Shown here: positions 14,689 to 22,075 of the stretch, one piece after another | How the letters are laid out: each line of letters starts with the position of its first letter | Numbering within the stretch: the stretch's first letter is position 1 | Source: Variovorax sp. WDL1 | Lineage (GTDB): Bacteria > Pseudomonadota > Gammaproteobacteria > Burkholderiales > Burkholderiaceae_C | DNA: 38,165 bases | Direction of reading: 5' to 3' | Assembly (NCBI RefSeq): GCF_001541225.1 | Contig: NZ_LMTS01000128.1 | Location: forward strand, 1,577-39,741 | Notes under the pieces: model-generated | What the model was told of the DNA's origin: nothing | Seen by the model: the letters and a program-made list of their open reading frames with translations, nothing else | The model's database searches: none | Position numbers and translations under genes: made by a program

Positions 14689-15196
14689 GCTCTTCATCTC
14701 CGATGTCCAACTCGGCCTCCAGAATGGGTGCCGTGGGTGTCTGAGTTTCGGCCGGAACGTCGCCGCTCGCGGCGCCCGAGAGCAATAACGCGATGCTCTG
14801 TGCAGTAGTGCCAGCTTTGGCTGGCTGCTGTACCAACAATGAAAACATTCGTGCTAGGGCGGTGCGCGTGTCGTCGTCGTTCACCTTGACCACCGCGGCC
14901 GCCACCAGGCGCATCGCATCGCCCAACTCGCCTGCCGACGGCACGACCTGAGGGGCCAAATCTGGCACCGAGGCGCCGAGGTCGCCCTGCAGCAATTGCC
15001 ATGGTTGCAGGCCGAAGACCTCGGCGAGCTGCTCGAGCGTGTCGATGTCCGTGGCCGCGGCCGCGCGCCGCACGCGATCGAGCTTTCCATTGCTCAGCCG
15101 GCCGTCGCTGGCCTTCGTGATCTTGGGCAGCGTGTTGAGGCTCGGGCGCTTCATCAGCGCCTTGAGGTTGTTCGCGAGGACGGCCTTAGTGCTCAT
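14630..15196 (-). CDS. Phage repressor (XRE-like, no S24 protease domain)
   Basis: 188 residues. The N-terminal part (about 5-70) has the helix pattern of an XRE/Cro-CI domain: MSTKAVLANNLKALMKR, SNGKLDRVRRAAAATDIDTLEQLAEVFGLQPWQLL. The C-terminal half is helical and acidic, with no LexA-type Ser-Lys protease motif, so RecA-driven self-cleavage is not expected. It reads divergently from the Cro-like gene across operators at 15212-15259, the standard immunity layout, and should hold PL and PR shut. The start is the ATG at 15196; no clear ribosome site is seen. The frame opens further upstream into the operator region, which I do not count. Confidence 0.82.
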   Translation of the reverse strand: MSTKAVLANNLKALMKRPSLNTLPKITKASDGRLSNGKLDRVRRAAAATDIDTLEQLAEVFGLQPWQLLQGDLGASVPDLAPQVVPSAGELGDAMRLVAAAVVKVNDDDTRTALARMFSLLVQQPAKAGTTAQSIALLLSGAASGDVPAETQTPTAPILEAELDIGDEEHGSGDSVQEQHNRRGSRGR

Positions 15197-15211
15197 CCAG
15201 GAAGTGTTGCC

Positions 15212-15264
15212 AATCCCGAGTCCCGCGCGTGGGATTGATAAAATCCCATCAACGGGATTAAGAT
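15212..15264. promoter_or_regulatory. Right operators and rightward promoter PR
   Basis: A clean dyad AATCCCA-TCAA-CGGGATT (15242-15259) and a weaker one, AGTCCCG-CGCG-TGGGATT (15219-15236), share the half-sites of the left operators; another AATCCC half-site is at 15212. On the plus strand TTGATA (15235-15240) and TAAGAT (15259-15264) are 18 bases apart, making PR, with the strong dyad lying between the boxes. Transcription should begin only a few bases before the Cro-like ATG at 15273. Confidence 0.7.
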
Positions 15265-15272
15265 CCCGACCC

Positions 15273-15500
15273 ATGGAATCAATCATCGACTACCTCAAGC
15301 GGAAGTTGCGCGAGGCCGGGGCAGGGCGCTGGGAAGCCATCGCCGTTGAGTGCGGGGTCGCGAAAACGCTGCCGCGCAAGATCGCGTACGACGATCGCGA
15401 CAACCCTGGCGTGCAGACGATCCAGCCGCTGCTCGACTACTTCGGTGCAGTTGAACGCGGCGAAAAATCGCTCCCCGAGCTCGAAGCCAAGGCGGCCTAG
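15273..15500 (+). CDS. Cro-like DNA-binding protein, 75 aa
   Basis: Begins MESIIDYLKRKLREAGAGRW and has a helix-turn-helix-like core (EAIAVECGVAKTLPRKIAY), then a helical end with PLLDYFGAVERG. Proteins of this form sit in the Cro position of many Burkholderiales phages. It is divergent from the repressor and first in the rightward operon, so it most likely competes for the same operators to favour lytic growth. The predicted transcription start is only about 2-8 bases ahead of the ATG and there is no ribosome site, so the mRNA may be leaderless. Confidence 0.75.
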   Translation: MESIIDYLKRKLREAGAGRWEAIAVECGVAKTLPRKIAYDDRDNPGVQTIQPLLDYFGAVERGEKSLPELEAKAA

Positions 15501-15704
15501 ATGCTCACACCGGCCGGCGGCATCATCCGCACGAATCCCGAGCACGTCTGCACCAACTGCAGGCAAGAGCTGCGGAACATGACGCGCTATCCGGGACCAG
15601 TGCAGTTCCGCTGCGTGAACCGCGCATGCGCGCATTGCGCCCTCCCACCGATCCAGCAGCCAGCCCGCGTGCCAACCGGCGCGGCCCTCGGCCTGTGGAG
15701 CTGA
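15501..15704 (+). CDS. Small zinc-ribbon protein, 67 aa
   Basis: Starts directly after the Cro-like stop (TAGATG). CTNC at about 17-20 and a CVNRACAHC cluster around 38-46 form a likely zinc ribbon; the C-terminal 20 residues are proline-rich. Position between cro and the CII-like gene is where rightward accessory genes lie. No family recognised. Confidence 0.58.
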   Translation: MLTPAGGIIRTNPEHVCTNCRQELRNMTRYPGPVQFRCVNRACAHCALPPIQQPARVPTGAALGLWS

Positions 15705-15707
15705 CCC

Positions 15708-15935
15708 ATGCGAGCCATCGCACGCAACTGGGAGCAGGTGACGACCGGCGTGCTCTTCCTCATCAGCGTCTACGGCGCGGTTTACCTGGTGCGCATCGGC
15801 GCGCTGGGCTGGGCCGGCATGGCCTTGTGCTGCGCCATCGGGTTCTTCCAGGCCCTTGAGAGCTTCGCGTTCGCCGCCGATTGGCGCGAGCGTGTGCGGC
15901 GCAAGCAGCAAGGAGATGCGCACCTGGACGGTTGA
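15708..15935 (+). CDS. Two-TM small membrane protein, 75 aa
   Basis: Begins MRAIARNWEQVTTG; two hydrophobic segments, about 14-33 (VLFLISVYGAVYLVRIGAL) and 35-55 (WAGMALCCAIGFFQALESFAF), then a basic cytoplasmic tail WRERVRRKQQGD. It follows the zinc-ribbon gene by three bases and ends just before a terminator. Unknown role in the early phase. Confidence 0.62.
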   Translation: MRAIARNWEQVTTGVLFLISVYGAVYLVRIGALGWAGMALCCAIGFFQALESFAFAADWRERVRRKQQGDAHLDG

Positions 15936-15956
15936 TTCGTAGAGCGTTTTCAGCAT

Positions 15957-15979
15957 GGGACCGATGGTCTCGTTTTTTT
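15957..15979 (+). terminator. tR1-like intrinsic terminator
   Basis: GGGACC-GAT-GGTCTC (15957-15971) makes a 6-bp stem with one G-U pair and is followed by G and seven T residues (15973-15979). It sits between the cro-proximal genes and the CII-like gene, exactly where lambda has tR1, so early rightward transcription is probably attenuated here. Confidence 0.75.
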
Positions 15980-15980
15980 G

Positions 15981-15994
15981 TAGGTACTAGGTAC
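15981..15994 (+). repeat. Tandem TAGGTAC repeat before the CII-like gene
   Basis: TAGGTAC occurs twice head to tail directly after the T-run of the terminator and 74 bases before the CII-like start. Direct repeats at this position are where lambda CII binds (PRE), so it may be a regulator site; the 7-base spacing differs from the CII arrangement. Confidence 0.35.
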
Positions 15995-16067
15995 TCAACC
16001 GGATTCAAAAAGCATGAGCGCAGTTGTTGACCAGGGCGAACTCGCCCTCTCAAGGGAGCCCAAGCAC

Positions 16068-16430
16068 ATGACGATCCCCATCGAACTTATCCGCAGTAAG
16101 AAGTCCGCAGGCGCCGCCATCACGCTGGCTTGCGATTCGTCCGGCCTCGAGGACAAGGAGATCTATCTGGCGCTCGGCATCGATGCTGGCTACTTCTCCA
16201 ACATCAAGAAGGGAAAGGCCACGCTGCAGGGCGACTTGCTAAGGGAGTTTTGCAAGGTAGTCGGCAACACGGTCTATCCGGAGTGGCTTGCCTATCAAGT
16301 GGGCTGCACGCTGGTGCAGATCCAGACGGAGGCCGAGCGCCGGGCGGAGGCCGCGGAGAGGAGGGCGGAGGAGGCGGAGCTCAAGGTCCGCGTGCTGATG
16401 GAGACCTTCCAGGTGAGGGCATCTGCATGA
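16068..16430 (+). CDS. CII-like transcriptional regulator
   Basis: 120 residues from the ATG at 16068, which has AGGGAG about nine bases upstream; an ATG at 16014 would add 18 residues. The core IELIRSKKSAGAAITLACDSSGLEDKEIYLALGIDAGYFSNIKKGKATL is a helix-turn-helix domain, followed by GDLLREFCKVVGNTVYPEWLAYQ and a C-terminal coiled coil of repeated AERRAEEAE units (about 85-110), probably for oligomerisation. Proteins of this form take the cII place in many betaproteobacterial phages. It lies behind the tR1-like terminator and before the replication genes. Confidence 0.7.
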   Translation: MTIPIELIRSKKSAGAAITLACDSSGLEDKEIYLALGIDAGYFSNIKKGKATLQGDLLREFCKVVGNTVYPEWLAYQVGCTLVQIQTEAERRAEAAERRAEEAELKVRVLMETFQVRASA

Positions 16431-16714
16431 AGAAGCACCTACCTGCTGCGCGTCACAGCGCCTTCTACTGGAACACCGGCGAGCCGAGCATCTTCCGCGA
16501 CCTGCAGGCCAAGGCCGAGATGCGCGCGGCCAGCACGCGCAAGGTCGAGCAGGCCCGCGCCGAAGGCACCGACTGGTCAACGCTGCACGGCATCTCGAAG
16601 AAGTCAGATGCGCAGATTCGCGAGCGCCGCAGGTACTCGGCGCCGGTCGAGGGCGCCGCAGCCGGCCAGCGGTCGCGCGACAAGCACGCGGCTCTGCGGC
16701 GGAGCAAGATCTGA
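16427..16714 (+). CDS. Hypothetical phage protein, 95 aa
   Basis: Starts MKKHLPAARHSAFYWNTGEPSIFRDLQ and overlaps the CII-like stop as ATGA; its TGA shares a base with the helicase-methyltransferase ATG. The protein is basic and mostly helical, with a repeated R/K-rich C-terminus (IRERRRYSAPVEG). DNA binding is possible, but there is no recognisable family. Confidence 0.6.
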   Translation: MKKHLPAARHSAFYWNTGEPSIFRDLQAKAEMRAASTRKVEQARAEGTDWSTLHGISKKSDAQIRERRRYSAPVEGAAAGQRSRDKHAALRRSKI

Positions 16715-19338
16715 TGGACTACGCCAGCTTCCTCAACGCCAAGGTCCAGCTCGCGCAGTCGCACGGGTTCGAGATCGACGCATCGGAGGTCAACCCGCTG
16801 CTGGCGCCGTTCCAGAACGCGATCGTGCGCTGGGCTGTCGCCGGCGGCCGGCGCGCGATCTTCGCCCGCTTCGGCCTGGGCAAGACCTTCGGCCAGATCG
16901 AGATCACCCGCATCGTGCGCGCGCATGCCGGCGGCATGGGCCTGATCGTGCTGCCACTGGGCGTGCGCCAGGAATTCATCCGTGACGCCTACAAGCTGGC
17001 CACGGGCGACGACCCGAAGTTCACCGACGAGCAGCGGGCCCAGCTGCGCGCCTGGCAGGCCGGTCGCCCCGATCGCGTCCCCAAGCTGAAGTTCGTCCGC
17101 TCCATCGAGGAGTGCGATGACCCCGATGGCATCTACCTGACGAACTACGAGACGGTGCGCGAGGGCAAGCTCGACCCGAAGCATTTCGTGGTGGTCAGCC
17201 TGGACGAGGCCGACTGCCTGCGCGGCTTCGGCGGCAGCAAGACCTTCCGCGAGTTCATGGCGCTGTGCGCCGGCGATGACCGCCGCAACATGCACGAGCG
17301 CGTGCGCAGCGGCGGCGTGCCGTATCGCTTCGTGGCCACGGCCACTCCCAGCCCGAACGAGTATGTCGAGCTGCTCGCCTACTGCGCCTACCTCGGCGTG
17401 ATGGACGTTGGCCAGGCCAAGACCCGGTTCTTCAAGCGCAACAGCGAGAAGGCCGACCAGCTCACCATCCACCCGCACAAGGAGCGCGAGTTCTGGCTCT
17501 GGCTGGCCAGCTGGGCGCTGGTCGTGCAGCTGCCGTCGGACCTCGACCCGAGCTTCTCCGACGAGGGCTACGTGCTACCCGAGATCGATGTGCGCTGGCA
17601 CGAGATCCCGTCGGACCACAGCGAGGCCGGGGCCGACTCGAGCGGCCAGTCGTTGATGTTCAAGCACCAGGCGATCGGCGTGGTCGACGCCGCGCGCGAG
17701 AAGCGCGAGAGCCTGTCGGCTCGCATCGCCAAGCTGCAGGAGATCCGTGCCGAGGACCCAGGTGCCCACCGCGTGATCTGGCATGACCTCGAGGCCGAGC
17801 GGCACGCGATTGAGCGAGAGGTGCCGGGCATCGTCACGGTCTACGGGGCCCAGGACCTGGAGGAGCGCGAGGCCTCGGTCATCGGTTTCTCCGACGGCCA
17901 GATCCAGGAGCTCGCGGGCAAGCCCGTGATGCTGGGGTCGGGCGTCAATTTCCAGCGGCACTGCCACTGGTCGGTGTTCCTCGGCATCGGCCACAAGTTC
18001 AAAGACTTCATCCAGGCGATCCACCGGCTCCAGCGCTTCTTGCAGGAGCACACGGTGCGCGTCGACCTGATCTACACCGAAGCCGAGCGGGAGGTGCGCC
18101 GCAACCTCGAGCGGAAGTGGGCACAAGACATCGAATTGAGGCAAAAGATGAGCGAGATCATCAAGACCTACGGGCTGTCGCGCATCGCGATGGCGCAGAC
18201 CCTGCAGCGCGCCATGGGCGTCGAGCGCGTGGAGGTGACGGGGGAGGGCTACACCCTGGTGAACGAGGACTGCGTGCTGGAGACGCAGCGCATGGCCAGC
18301 GACAGCGTCGGGCTGATCCTGACCTCGATCCCGTTCAGCACGCAGTACGAATACTCGCCGAACTACGCTGACTTCGGCCACACCGACACCAACGAGCATT
18401 TCTGGCAGCAGATGGACTTCTTGGTGCCCCAGCTGCTGCGCGTGCTGCAGCCCGGGCGGGTGGCGGCCATCCACGTGAAGAACCGGATCGTGCCCAGCGG
18501 CATGGTTCCCGGCGTTGGCTTCCAGACCGAGTACCCGTTCGACCTGGACACCGTGGCGTGCTTTCGCAAGCACGGCTTCCACTTCGTCGGCCGCAAGACC
18601 ATCGTGACGGACGTGGTTCGCGAGAACGCACAGACCTATCGGCTCGGCTGGACAGAGCAGTGCAAGGACGGCTCGCGCATGGGCTTCGGCATGAACGAGT
18701 ACCTGCTGCTGTTCCGCAAGGCGCCGACGGACGCCAGCCGCGGCTACGCCGATGTGCCAGTGGCCAAGGACAAGGCGAAGTACTCGCGCTCGCGCTGGCA
18801 GTTCGACGCCCACGGGTTCACCCGCTCCAGCGGCGACCGGCTGCTGCAGCCCGAGGACCTGATCAACCTGCCGGCCGACGCGATCTACAAGCTGTTCCGC
18901 CAGCACTCGCTGACCGAGATCTTCGATTTCGAGCACGACGTGGCGCTGGGCGAGGCCTTGGCCGAGAAGGGAAGCCTGCCGCCCAGCTTCATGCTGCTGC
19001 AGCCGCAGTCCTGGCATGACGACGTGTGGACCGACATCACCCGCATGCGCACGCTCAATGGCGCGCAGTCGGCGGCCGGGCGCGAGATGCACCTGTGCCC
19101 GATGCAGTTCGATATCGCCGATCGGGCGATCAACCAGTACTCGATGCCAGGCGAGGAGGTGTTCGACCCCTTCTGCGGCCTGATGACCGTGCCCTACCGG
19201 GCCCTGAAGCTGGGCCGGCGCGGCCGCGGCTGTGAGCTCAGCCCGAGCTACTTTGCTGACGGCGTCATGTACTGCGAGGCCGCGGCGCGCGAGGTGGGCA
19301 TGCCCAGCCTGTTCGACCTTGAGGAGCTCGCCGCATGA
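16714..19338 (+). CDS. Fused SF2 helicase and DNA N6/N4 methyltransferase
   Basis: 874 residues. The N-terminal half (about 40-460) is an SF2 helicase: motif I FGLGKT (53-58), DEAD (164-167), ATATPSP (208-214) and motif VI QAIHRLQR near 433. The C-terminal half (about 510-860) is an amino-methyltransferase with beta-class order: a catalytic motif IV reading TSIPFS near 539 in place of DPPY/SPPY, then DPFCGLMT near 817 for S-adenosylmethionine binding, followed by GRRGRGCELSPSYF. It would translocate on or remodel DNA and methylate adenine or cytosine amino groups. Similar fusions occur in phages and prophages. It overlaps both neighbours by one to four bases. Confidence 0.87.
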   Translation: MDYASFLNAKVQLAQSHGFEIDASEVNPLLAPFQNAIVRWAVAGGRRAIFARFGLGKTFGQIEITRIVRAHAGGMGLIVLPLGVRQEFIRDAYKLATGDDPKFTDEQRAQLRAWQAGRPDRVPKLKFVRSIEECDDPDGIYLTNYETVREGKLDPKHFVVVSLDEADCLRGFGGSKTFREFMALCAGDDRRNMHERVRSGGVPYRFVATATPSPNEYVELLAYCAYLGVMDVGQAKTRFFKRNSEKADQLTIHPHKEREFWLWLASWALVVQLPSDLDPSFSDEGYVLPEIDVRWHEIPSDHSEAGADSSGQSLMFKHQAIGVVDAAREKRESLSARIAKLQEIRAEDPGAHRVIWHDLEAERHAIEREVPGIVTVYGAQDLEEREASVIGFSDGQIQELAGKPVMLGSGVNFQRHCHWSVFLGIGHKFKDFIQAIHRLQRFLQEHTVRVDLIYTEAEREVRRNLERKWAQDIELRQKMSEIIKTYGLSRIAMAQTLQRAMGVERVEVTGEGYTLVNEDCVLETQRMASDSVGLILTSIPFSTQYEYSPNYADFGHTDTNEHFWQQMDFLVPQLLRVLQPGRVAAIHVKNRIVPSGMVPGVGFQTEYPFDLDTVACFRKHGFHFVGRKTIVTDVVRENAQTYRLGWTEQCKDGSRMGFGMNEYLLLFRKAPTDASRGYADVPVAKDKAKYSRSRWQFDAHGFTRSSGDRLLQPEDLINLPADAIYKLFRQHSLTEIFDFEHDVALGEALAEKGSLPPSFMLLQPQSWHDDVWTDITRMRTLNGAQSAAGREMHLCPMQFDIADRAINQYSMPGEEVFDPFCGLMTVPYRALKLGRRGRGCELSPSYFADGVMYCEAAAREVGMPSLFDLEELAA

Positions 19339-19562
19339 CCGATCAAGAGCGTGAAGAGCACATCAAGAGCTGCGGCCTGCTGCTGCTCAAGGCGCACCGG
19401 GAGGGTGATGTCGAGGGCGCCAAGTACTGGCTGGCGCTGCAGAACGAGGCGATCAAGGCGCGCACGCCGCGGCAGATCGCGCGCATGGAGGGCTGCTACT
19501 TCGTAGAGCAGGGAGATCTCGCCAAGCAGGCGTCCGAGGCTCGGGGGGCTGCTGGTGGCTGA
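19335..19562 (+). CDS. Hypothetical phage protein, 75 aa
   Basis: Starts MTDQEREEHIKSCGLLLLKAHREGD; helical throughout, with an AKYWLALQNEAIKARTPRQIARMEG middle. It overlaps the methyltransferase stop as ATGA and ends eight bases inside the initiator gene. It sits between DNA-modifying and replication genes. Function not recognised. Confidence 0.6.
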   Translation: MTDQEREEHIKSCGLLLLKAHREGDVEGAKYWLALQNEAIKARTPRQIARMEGCYFVEQGDLAKQASEARGAAGG

Positions 19563-20484
19563 AAGCTGGATCAAGATGCGCGGCAGCCTGATGACCAACC
19601 CGAAGGTCATCAAGATGGCGCGGCTGCTGCTCCAGGACCCGGAATTCCTGGAGTGGTACGGAAACGATGCTGTCACGCTCGATGCGTCACAGGCCGTCAC
19701 GCGCCGTCACGTTCCTATCGTCACGCGCGTTGTTGTTGGTGCGCTAACGCCGCTGTGGGCGCAGGTCAATGAGTGCGCTGGAACTGACTTTGTGTTGCCC
19801 GACGCGTCACTTTTCGAAGTGGAAGAAATGGCCGGTGTGCCGGGCTTTGGGCGTGCCATGGAGGCCGTCCACTGGCTGCACGTCATGCCCGCTTCGGCGG
19901 GCATTGAGTTCCCGAATTTCACTGAGCACAACACCGTCGGGAAGGAGCGATCGACCTCCGCAAAAACCGGCGCCGAACGGTCCAAAGAGTACCGGGAGCG
20001 CAAGCGCCTGGAAGCCCTTGAAAGCGTCACAGACGGCGTCACAGAAAAAAGTGACGCGTCACGTGACACCGTCACCACAGAGAAGAGAAGAGTAGAGAAG
20101 AGAAGAAAGAAAGGAGCTAAAGCTCCTACGTCGGCAGACGACCTGCCGACATGGATGGGCCAGCTCGTCGCGCTATACCACGATGTCCTGCCTGAACTGC
20201 CCGGGGTCCGCGTCATGGATGCCGGTCGCGAGCAGGCGCTGCGCGACTTCCGCGACTGGGTCATGACCAGCAAGCGGCCGGACGGTCGACCGCGTGCGAC
20301 CACCGACGAGGAGCTGCTTGCCTGGGCCCGCGACTACTTCGAGCGTGCCCGGCATAACGACTTCATCATGGGTCGCGGGCCGCGCTCGCCCGAGCACAAG
20401 AACTGGCGCTGCAGCATCGAGTTCCTGCTGTCGAGCAAGGGCGTCAAGAAGGTGGTCGAAGAGACCACGGCGGAGGGCGAATGA
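19555..20484 (+). CDS. Replication initiator (lambda O/DnaD-type)
   Basis: 309 residues with a GTG start at 19555 behind a G-rich site; the N-terminus AESWIKMRGSLMTNPKVIKMA is typical of phage replication proteins and forms a winged-helix region (about 1-125) that would bind the origin. A basic linker (about 135-200, KRRVEKRRKKGAK) is encoded by a purine run, and the C-terminal part (about 205-300) carries WMGQLVALYHDVLPELPGVRV and NWRCSIEFLL, a DnaB-recruiting DnaT/DnaC-like domain. It lies directly ahead of the replicative helicase. Its own coding sequence holds repeats that look like an origin, as in lambda O. Confidence 0.78.
   Translation: MAESWIKMRGSLMTNPKVIKMARLLLQDPEFLEWYGNDAVTLDASQAVTRRHVPIVTRVVVGALTPLWAQVNECAGTDFVLPDASLFEVEEMAGVPGFGRAMEAVHWLHVMPASAGIEFPNFTEHNTVGKERSTSAKTGAERSKEYRERKRLEALESVTDGVTEKSDASRDTVTTEKRRVEKRRKKGAKAPTSADDLPTWMGQLVALYHDVLPELPGVRVMDAGREQALRDFRDWVMTSKRPDGRPRATTDEELLAWARDYFERARHNDFIMGRGPRSPEHKNWRCSIEFLLSSKGVKKVVEETTAEGE
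19672..20127. other. Candidate replication origin inside the initiator gene
   Basis: GTCAC occurs at 19672, 19686, 19696, 19706 and 19720 with spacings of 14, 10, 10 and 14 bases, again at 19806, and in a second cluster at 20026, 20038, 20058 and 20071 with inverted copies at 20051 and 20063. The second cluster includes the palindromes GTGACGCGTCAC (20051-20062) and GTCACGTGAC (20058-20067). A 39-base, nearly pure purine strand (20079-20117) and a perfect hairpin AGGAGCT-AA-AGCTCCT (20112-20127) follow. Iterons plus an easily opened tract inside an O-type gene is how lambda ori is built. No replication data support it yet. Confidence 0.6.
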
Positions 20485-21929
20485 ACGACCGCGCCAACAT
20501 CCCCGACTTCGACCTCGACAGCCAGATTTCGCAGCTGCGCGTGCCGCCGCACTCCATCGAGGCCGAGTCGAGCGTGCTGGGCGGCCTGCTGCTCGACAAC
20601 GGCGGGTGGGACCGCGTGGGCGACGTGCTGGTCGATGGCGACTTCTACCGCCACGAGCACAAGCTGGTCTTCGCAGCGATCAGCAGCCTGGTCAACGCCA
20701 GCAAGCCGGCCGACGTGATCACCGTCTTCGAGCATTTGCAGGACCTCGGCAAGGCCGAAGCGGTCGGCGGGCTGGTGTACCTGCATTCGCTGGCCCAGTA
20801 CACGCCGGCCGCAGGGAACCTGCGCCGCTACGCCGAAATCGTCCGCGAGCGCTCGATCCTGCGCAAGCTGATCTCGGCCGCGGACGAGATCGCCACCACT
20901 GCCTTCAACACACAGGGGAAGGGTGTCGACGTGGTGCTCGACGCCGCGATGCAGAAGGTGATGGGGATCAGCCCCGATGCCTCCGGAGACGACTGGGAGG
21001 GCATGGACAGCGGCATGGTCGAACTGCTGGACCGCATCCAGGCTGCGGCCGACGGCACTGCACAGCCGGACTTCATCCCGACCGGCCTCAAGGACCTGGA
21101 CGAGCAGCTGGACGGCGGCATGCGGCCCGGCGAGCTGTGGGTGCTCGGCGCGCGGCCGAGCATGGGCAAGAGCGCGCTGGCGCTGACCATCGGAATCAAC
21201 GTGGCCCTGAACGAGGGGCTCGTGGTCGGCATGTTCTCGATGGAGATGCCCAAGGCGCAGGTGATGAACCGTGCGATGTCCCTGGTCTCGCACATTCACC
21301 TCAGCCGCATCAAGCGTCCAGAGCGGCTCAAGGATTACGACTGGCCAGCCATCACCGGCTCCGTCGAGAAGCTGCGCCAGATCAACTTCCACGTGAGCGA
21401 TCGCAGCGGCGTGAACATCAACCAGCTGCGCGCCCGGGCCCGAGGCCTGCGGCGGAAGCACGGGAAGCTCGGCTGCCTGATCGTGGACTACCTGGGGCTG
21501 ATGGACGGCACCGACCCGAAGATGCCGCGGGTCTACCAGCTCGAGGAGGTGACCAAGGGGCTCAAGGCGTTGGCCAAGGAGCTGGCCACGCCGATCCTGC
21601 TGCTGGCCCAGGTCAACCGCAAGGTCGACGAGCGGCCTGACCCGATGCCGATCCTGGCGGACCTGCGCGACTCCGGCTCGATCGAACAGGACGCGGACAT
21701 CGTCGTCTTCGTGCACCGGCCGATCAAGGCGAAGCCGGACCTCGATCCAGAGTGGAAGTACTACGCCAAGGTTTCCGTCGCCAAGGCGCGCGATGCGGAG
21801 CCCGGCTTTCTCGACCTGATGTACGTGGGCGAGAACACCCGCTTCATGGATTGGCCCGAAGAGACGCCGATCCCCACCAACCAGGTGCGCGTGGCGCGCT
21901 CCAACAAACCGAAGGGCGGTGACCTGTGA
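20481..21929 (+). CDS. dnaB: DnaB-type replicative DNA helicase
   Basis: 482 residues, the normal DnaB length. The N-terminal domain (about 15-110) has VPPHSIEAESSVLGGLLLDN and HKLVFAAI; a linker helix leads to the RecA-like motor with Walker A GARPSMGKS (about 223-231), GMFSMEM (H1a), a Walker B-like LGCLIVDYLGLM and the LAQVNRKVDERPDP segment. It unwinds DNA 5' to 3' ahead of the fork as a ring hexamer. It overlaps the initiator stop as ATGA, so loader and helicase are made together; a phage-borne helicase reduces dependence on the host DnaB. Confidence 0.95.
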   Translation: MNDRANIPDFDLDSQISQLRVPPHSIEAESSVLGGLLLDNGGWDRVGDVLVDGDFYRHEHKLVFAAISSLVNASKPADVITVFEHLQDLGKAEAVGGLVYLHSLAQYTPAAGNLRRYAEIVRERSILRKLISAADEIATTAFNTQGKGVDVVLDAAMQKVMGISPDASGDDWEGMDSGMVELLDRIQAAADGTAQPDFIPTGLKDLDEQLDGGMRPGELWVLGARPSMGKSALALTIGINVALNEGLVVGMFSMEMPKAQVMNRAMSLVSHIHLSRIKRPERLKDYDWPAITGSVEKLRQINFHVSDRSGVNINQLRARARGLRRKHGKLGCLIVDYLGLMDGTDPKMPRVYQLEEVTKGLKALAKELATPILLLAQVNRKVDERPDPMPILADLRDSGSIEQDADIVVFVHRPIKAKPDLDPEWKYYAKVSVAKARDAEPGFLDLMYVGENTRFMDWPEETPIPTNQVRVARSNKPKGGDL

Positions 21930-22075
21930 GCCTCAGTTTTCTCCAAGTGCTCGGCATCGCGCTGGGCTCAGCCGTCGCGGGCTATGTCGCGGGCGTCATG
22001 TGCGGCGTCCGGATGGTGACCACGGCGACCAACCTGCAAGCCAAAGAGGAACGTTCGAAAGAAGGATACGAATGA
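21926..22075 (+). CDS. Small single-TM protein with GTG start, 49 aa
   Basis: A GTG at 21926 overlaps the helicase stop (GTGA) and its TGA overlaps the next ATG (ATGA). The product begins MSLSFLQVLGIALGSAVAGY and has one glycine/alanine-rich hydrophobic helix (about 5-30) followed by a short polar tail (NLQAKEERSKEGYE). It is probably a membrane peptide; role unknown. Confidence 0.5.
   Translation: MSLSFLQVLGIALGSAVAGYVAGVMCGVRMVTTATNLQAKEERSKEGYE

Noticed and set aside
15273..15500. Upstream extension of the Cro-like frame to 15039
   Set aside because: The extension runs antisense through the repressor and operators; the ATG at 15273 matches promoter placement.
17575..19092. 505-codon minus-strand frame under the methyltransferase half
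   Set aside because: Low-complexity composition typical of antisense frames; the plus strand carries conserved motifs.
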